Shown piece by piece: positions 61,011-62,324 of a DNA stretch of 62,324 nt. The stretch is from Zygnema cylindricum (lineage: Eukaryota; Streptophyta; Zygnematophyceae; Zygnematales; Zygnemataceae). Position 1 is the stretch's first letter; every line of letters starts with the position of its first letter. Both the position numbers and the translations under genes were made by a program. Location of the stretch: contig JBBHKE010001655.1 of assembly GCA_037447655.1 (NCBI GenBank), positions 126,001-188,324 on the forward strand. The letters run 5' to 3'. A model generated the notes under the pieces. That model did not search any database and was not told the DNA's origin. It saw only the letters and a program-made list of their open reading frames with translations.

Positions 61011-62324
61011 CACAGCGAATCGTAATTAGAGTAAATAACGCTAATTCGGTCGGCTTAAATTTCGACTATATCACGTTAAATCATAGTTGTTCAAAACGTA
61101 TTTTACGCACGTTTCGAACGCGCGTACAATACGTAGAAACTGGAGAGTCGATTTGAAAAAAACGTTAATGAATATTTTTTCCGTACAAATCCGTACATTT
61201 TTAAAAAAATTAATTGAACATGTACCGCAGTTTGTACCCTTTCCATTAAATGAGCGGTGAAAAACAATTATTAAAATAAATAAATATCACACTCTATGTA
61301 TGTATCGTTTCAACTTCATCAACTGGTTAAGGACGACGGCGTTTGTGTATGCTATATGTAGTGTTGGGTATAGGGTAGTTTCATATCGCGATAATTTCGA
61401 TATTCGATGTATCGAATATCGATCGAGGAAAGTCCTCGATACATCGTACCGAGACCAACATAAATTATCGCGATATATATCGCAAAAAATGGGTATCCGT
61501 ACATATAGCGTACAGGACCGTACAGTAAAAGTACGGCAAACCGTACGGAAGGCGGGCGCTCAGTGGGGTGGGGGGGGGGGGGGCTTTTGAAAAAAAAAAA
61601 AAAAAAAATCTTGAAAAAAAAAAAAAAAATCTGGATATTTAGCTTCTCCATACATGGTCTCGATGTATCGATTATCGGGTAGCTAAAATTCGATAATATC
61701 GAATATCGGCAATAGGTCCTCGATACCCAACACTAGCTATATGTATGCTATATGTCATTCACAGGCGCAGGATCAATTCCTTCGTACTACTGCCGTGGCG
61801 ACGGTAATGGCGTCTTCTATGATTTTTCGAGTTCAGCTGTACAAGAAATTATGGCGGATTCTTTTCGAAATTTGAAGAAGACGCCCGTAAAAAATTTGAA
61901 CTCACGGCGTTCAAATAGTGTGACGCCGCAACGTCTCTTTTTGAAAAATATTTGTAGACGTCACATTATTTTCCCGTACAATCCATGTACATTCTGTTCG
62001 GTTTACTGAACAGAAAGTACGGATACGTGCATCAATTTTTTTTTGTAAACTACCGTACAGTTTCCGTAAAAAGTCTAACAGTGTCAGTATTTTGTTTATT
62101 AGTTTCCGTAATATGCCATTTTCAGTTTACAGTAGACGTTTTTTTGCGTATTTTTCAAAAGTCACGTACAATACGTAGAAACTGGAAAAAAATGAAAAAA
62201 TCCACGTATTGAACAACTAGGCGTTAAATAGAGTACATGATTCAATTTTTTTCATTATACTATTTAAGATAAAGTTTAATTAGCGTAAAAAATCCTAATA
62301 TAGGTTCGTTTTAAATAATGTGGA
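61011..62324. mobile_element. Large TA-flanked element, cut by the window end
   Basis: It begins TA-CACAGCGAATCGTAATTAGAG, as does the 532-bp insertion in the LINE. Its last 100 bp (62,225-62,324) match 22,105-22,200 of that insertion (tttaattagcgtaaa..., tataggttc..., ttaaata.tgtgga). The segment acaatacgtagaaactgg occurs at both 61,126 and 62,168. It carries a hAT-type insertion and has no coding. Its right end is outside the window. Confidence 0.6.
61359..61735. mobile_element. hAT-type miniature element with 8-bp target duplication
   Basis: 377 bp with ends TAGTGTTGGGTAT ... ATACCCAACACTA, flanked by perfect GCTATATG on both sides (61,351-61,358 and 61,736-61,743). Eight-bp duplications and TAG/CAG-starting short inverted ends are typical of hAT elements. 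The interior has inverted tcgatgtatcga blocks, a run of 14-15 G (about 61,566-61,583) and two poly-A tracts. No transposase. Confidence 0.88.

Overview
The window is eukaryotic nuclear DNA. Protein-coding genes are split by GT-AG introns, and about half of the length is layered transposon debris. A plastid-type ABC1K kinase, a plant-like CAF-1 p60 (FAS2) and a plant-like tubulin cofactor D point to a streptophyte. The repeat load, the long GTACGG-rich repeat deserts and the intron-rich genes would fit a charophyte alga such as Chara, or another early-diverging lineage. The species is inference only; no marker in the window fixes it.

Layout. Positions 1-14,870 are a nest of one LTR-retrotransposon family. 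Two old, diverged copies lie head to head, with their 5' LTRs abutting near 4,695, and form an imperfect inverted repeat of more than 6 kb. A young copy (8,024-13,592, minus strand) has nearly identical 537-bp LTRs. It has a gag-like ORF, an in-frame UAG, and a huge open frame of unknown function with no recognisable protease, integrase, reverse transcriptase or RNase H. Its primer-binding site matches the anticodon arm of initiator tRNA-Met, as in Drosophila copia. A third relic follows at 13,593-14,870.

Positions 15,000-25,000 hold small inverted-repeat elements and a dead LINE-type retrotransposon (about 18.6-23.5 kb). The LINE keeps a zinc finger, an RT domain and a CCHC plus endonuclease-like C-terminus. 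It has 5' tandem monomers and a 532-bp insertion whose removal restores the reading frame. Long GGGA and CCCTCT tracts follow.

Positions 26,124-54,719 form the gene-bearing core: a thioredoxin-fold protein (minus), COX16 (plus), FAS2/CAF-1 p60 (minus, 12 exons, with an E2F-type site upstream), the C-terminal 724 residues of TBCD (minus), and the N-terminal 336 residues of a plastid ABC1K kinase (minus). The last two are each truncated at the same 950-bp interval (48,917-49,867). Both cut edges are phase 0, so splicing across would make an in-frame ABC1K-TBCD chimera. This is either a real rearrangement or an assembly join.

Positions 54,800-62,324 are almost entirely nested miniature DNA transposons: palindromic TA-flanked elements, two PIF/Harbinger-like elements with TAA/TTA target duplications inside them, a hAT-type element with a perfect 8-bp duplication, tandem repeats, and the start of a larger element cut off by the window end.

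The host genes are not an operon. COX16 serves mitochondrial respiration, FAS2 replication-coupled nucleosome assembly, TBCD tubulin folding, and ABC1K plastid prenylquinone or isoprenoid regulation. Exon coordinates were derived by eye from splice consensus plus continuity of conserved protein sequence.
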